A stretch of 5,230 nt of DNA, taken from contig JAFWUC010000025.1 of NCBI GenBank assembly GCA_017518705.1, positions 1 through 5,230 of the forward strand, written 5' to 3'. Below the pieces are notes generated by a model. The model saw nothing but the letters and a program-made list of their open reading frames with translations, was not told the origin of the DNA and searched no databases. Within the stretch, counting starts at the first letter, position 1; each line of letters starts with the position of its first letter. This DNA comes from Clostridia bacterium. GTDB taxonomy: Bacteria > Bacillota_A > Clostridia > Christensenellales > Aristaeellaceae. The translations under genes and the position numbers were made by a program. Of the stretch, positions 3,519 through 5,230 are shown piece after piece.

Positions 3519-5230
3519 TTGAAGCTCAGCGAACTCAAGCCCGGACGCTCCGCCCGCATAGAACAGGTGGGCGGCGAAGGCGCTTTAAGGCAGCATTTTC
3601 TGGACATGGGCGTGATCCCCGGCACCGACGTGACGCTGGTCAAGCTCGCTCCCATGGGCGACCCGATGGAACTCAGGGTGAGGGGCTACGAGCTCACCCT
3701 GCGCGTGGCGGACGCCGAAAAGATACAGGTCTCCCCCGCGTCCCCCGACGCCGAAAAGCCCGGCAAGGCGCCCGAAAAGCGCTTTACCGACCACCCCGGT
3801 CTGGGCGAGGAAGGCAAGTTCCATCCCAAGGGCAGCGGCGATCCCCTGCCGGAAGGCAGCCTGCTCACCTTCGCTCTGGTAGGCAACCAGAACTCGGGCA
3901 AGACCACCCTGTTCAACCAGCTGACCGGCTCGAACCAGCACGTGGGCAACTTCCCCGGCGTCACCGTGGATCGCAAGGACGGCTCCATACGCGGCCATAA
4001 GGACACGCTGGTCACCGACCTGCCCGGCATTTACTCCATGTCCCCCTATTCCAGCGAGGAGATGGTGTCCCGGAACTTCGTGCTGGACAGCAAGCCCAGC
4101 GCGATAATCAACATAGTGGACGCCACCAACATAGAGCGCAACCTGTATCTGACCATGCAGCTGCTGGAGATGAACACCCCCATGGTTGTGGCGCTCAACA
4201 TGATGGACGAGCTGCGCGGCAACGGCGGCATGGTGGACATAAACGCCATGGAAGCCATGCTGGGAGTGCCCGTCGTGCCCATCTCCGCGGTCAAGAACGA
4301 GGGCGTGGACGAGCTGGTGCGCCACGCGATACACGTGGCCAAATACAGGGAAAAGCCTTTGAGGCAGGACTTCTGCTTCCCTGAAGACCACGGCGGCGCG
4401 GTGCACAGGGCGCTGCACGCGGTGAGCCACCTTATAGAGGACCACGCCGAGGACGCTGGTCTGCCCGTAAGGTTCTCCGCAAGCAAGCTGATCGAGGGCG
4501 ACGACGACATACTTTTGCACCTCAACCTGGACGCCAACGAAAAGGAGATGCTGGAGCACATAGTGCTGCAGATGGAAAAGGAAAGGGAGCTGGACCACTC
4601 CGCAGCCATGGCGGACATGCGCTTCGACTACATCGAAAGGGTGTCCGAGGCCTGCGTCACCCATCCACGGGAAAGCAGGGAACACCTGCGCAGCCAGAAG
4701 ATAGACCGCCTGCTCACCGGCAAGTACACCGCCCTGCCCCTGTTCATAGGCATAATGGGCCTGGTGTTCTTCCTGACCTTCTTCCTTATCGGGCCGTTTT
4801 TGCAGGATCTGTTCGCCTCCGGGATAAAGGCTCTGGGCGATCTGGTCAGAAAAGCCATGGCAGCCGGCAGCGTGAACGAGACCATCAAAAGCCTGGTGCT
4901 GGACGGCATATTCGAGGGCGTGGGCAGCGTGCTGAGCTTCCTGCCCCTGATAGTCACGCTGTTTTTCTTCCTGTCAATGCTGGAAGACAGCGGCTACATA
5001 GCCCGCGTGGCTTTCGTGATGGACAAGCTGTTAAGGCGCATAGGCCTGTCCGGACGCTCCATAGTGCCCATGCTGATAGGCTTCGGCTGCACGGTGCCCG
5101 CGGTGATGTCCACCCGCACCCTGCCCAGCGACCGCGACAGGCGCATGACCATACTGCTCACGCCCTTCATGTCCTGCACGGCGAAGCTGCCCATATACAG
5201 CTTCTTCGTAAGCGCGTTCTTCCCCAGATA
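3519..5230 (+). CDS. feoB: FeoA-FeoB fusion ferrous iron transporter (C-terminus beyond window)
   Basis: An open frame of 570 codons runs off the window. Residues 1-75 form a FeoA (SH3-like) domain, with LRQHFLDMGVIPGTDV near 23-38. A charged, Pro-rich linker (about 76-113) leads to the FeoB G domain: G1 GNQNSGKT (122-129), switch I around FPGVTVD (145-151), G3 DLPG (167-170), G4 NMMD (227-230) and G5 SAVKNEG (256-262). A helical regulatory domain follows (about 270-370), then KIDRLLTGKY and membrane segments near 403-427, 466-488 and 511-530. Gate motifs GFGCTVP (521-527) and MSCTAKLP (551-558) carry the conserved cysteines. The protein imports Fe(II) across the cytoplasmic membrane. Roughly 150-250 residues are missing at the window edge. 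FeoA and FeoB are usually separate; fusions are known in some anaerobes. G1 has Gln where Pro is usual. It is probably co-transcribed with the radical SAM gene 31 bp upstream. Confidence 0.95.
   Translation, partial: MKLSELKPGRSARIEQVGGEGALRQHFLDMGVIPGTDVTLVKLAPMGDPMELRVRGYELTLRVADAEKIQVSPASPDAEKPGKAPEKRFTDHPGLGEEGKFHPKGSGDPLPEGSLLTFALVGNQNSGKTTLFNQLTGSNQHVGNFPGVTVDRKDGSIRGHKDTLVTDLPGIYSMSPYSSEEMVSRNFVLDSKPSAIINIVDATNIERNLYLTMQLLEMNTPMVVALNMMDELRGNGGMVDINAMEAMLGVPVVPISAVKNEGVDELVRHAIHVAKYREKPLRQDFCFPEDHGGAVHRALHAVSHLIEDHAEDAGLPVRFSASKLIEGDDDILLHLNLDANEKEMLEHIVLQMEKERELDHSAAMADMRFDYIERVSEACVTHPRESREHLRSQKIDRLLTGKYTALPLFIGIMGLVFFLTFFLIGPFLQDLFASGIKALGDLVRKAMAAGSVNETIKSLVLDGIFEGVGSVLSFLPLIVTLFFFLSMLEDSGYIARVAFVMDKLLRRIGLSGRSIVPMLIGFGCTVPAVMSTRTLPSDRDRRMTILLTPFMSCTAKLPIYSFFVSAFFPR

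Noticed and set aside
3585..4685. 366-codon minus-strand open frame
   Set aside because: It is a shadow of feoAB in GC-rich DNA, rich in His/Val/Gly from the reversed codons, with no motif.

Overview
The window looks like chromosomal DNA from an anaerobic member of the Bacillota, most likely a GC-rich clostridial lineage. The evidence is a CIRCE operator around a consensus sigma-A promoter, strong AGGAGG-type ribosome binding sites, two apparent TTG starts, an anaerobic sulfatase-maturase-type radical SAM enzyme and a fused FeoA-FeoB iron transporter. The genes are GC-rich yet use ATA (Ile) and AGG (Arg) codons freely, which may be a lineage signature. I cannot place it more finely from sequence alone.

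Layout, all genes on the + strand: (1) 1-127, the last 41 codons of an unidentified gene. (2) 128-446, a gene-free control region with a CIRCE element, a sigma-A promoter embedded in it, and a ~160-nt hairpin-rich leader. (3) 447-893, an Hsp20 small heat-shock chaperone, closed by a strong terminator at 904-935. (4) 1095-2033, an atypical nucleoside-hydrolase-family protein, best started at a TTG behind a strong ribosome binding site. (5) 2034-2368, a gene-free stretch with two adjacent 15-bp-period tandem arrays, a terminator and the next promoter. (6) 2369-3487, a radical SAM/SPASM protein with every cluster cysteine expected of an anaerobic sulfatase-maturating enzyme. (7) 3519-5230 (runs off the end), a FeoA-FeoB fusion Fe(II) transporter.

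The window holds three likely transcription units: hsp20 alone under HrcA/CIRCE control, the nucleoside hydrolase, and a radical SAM plus feoAB unit with a 31-bp gap. The last pairing joins an enzyme that should carry three [4Fe-4S] clusters with ferrous iron import. Whether that is functional or incidental cannot be told here.

I found no clearly new multi-gene system. The most interesting points are non-coding: a 13-bp GC-rich motif repeated just upstream of the -10 region of two promoters, the paired 15-bp tandem arrays, a 13-bp inverted repeat interlocked with CIRCE, and the structured hsp20 leader. At protein level, the hydrolase appears to lack the usual catalytic His next to its C-terminal Asp.
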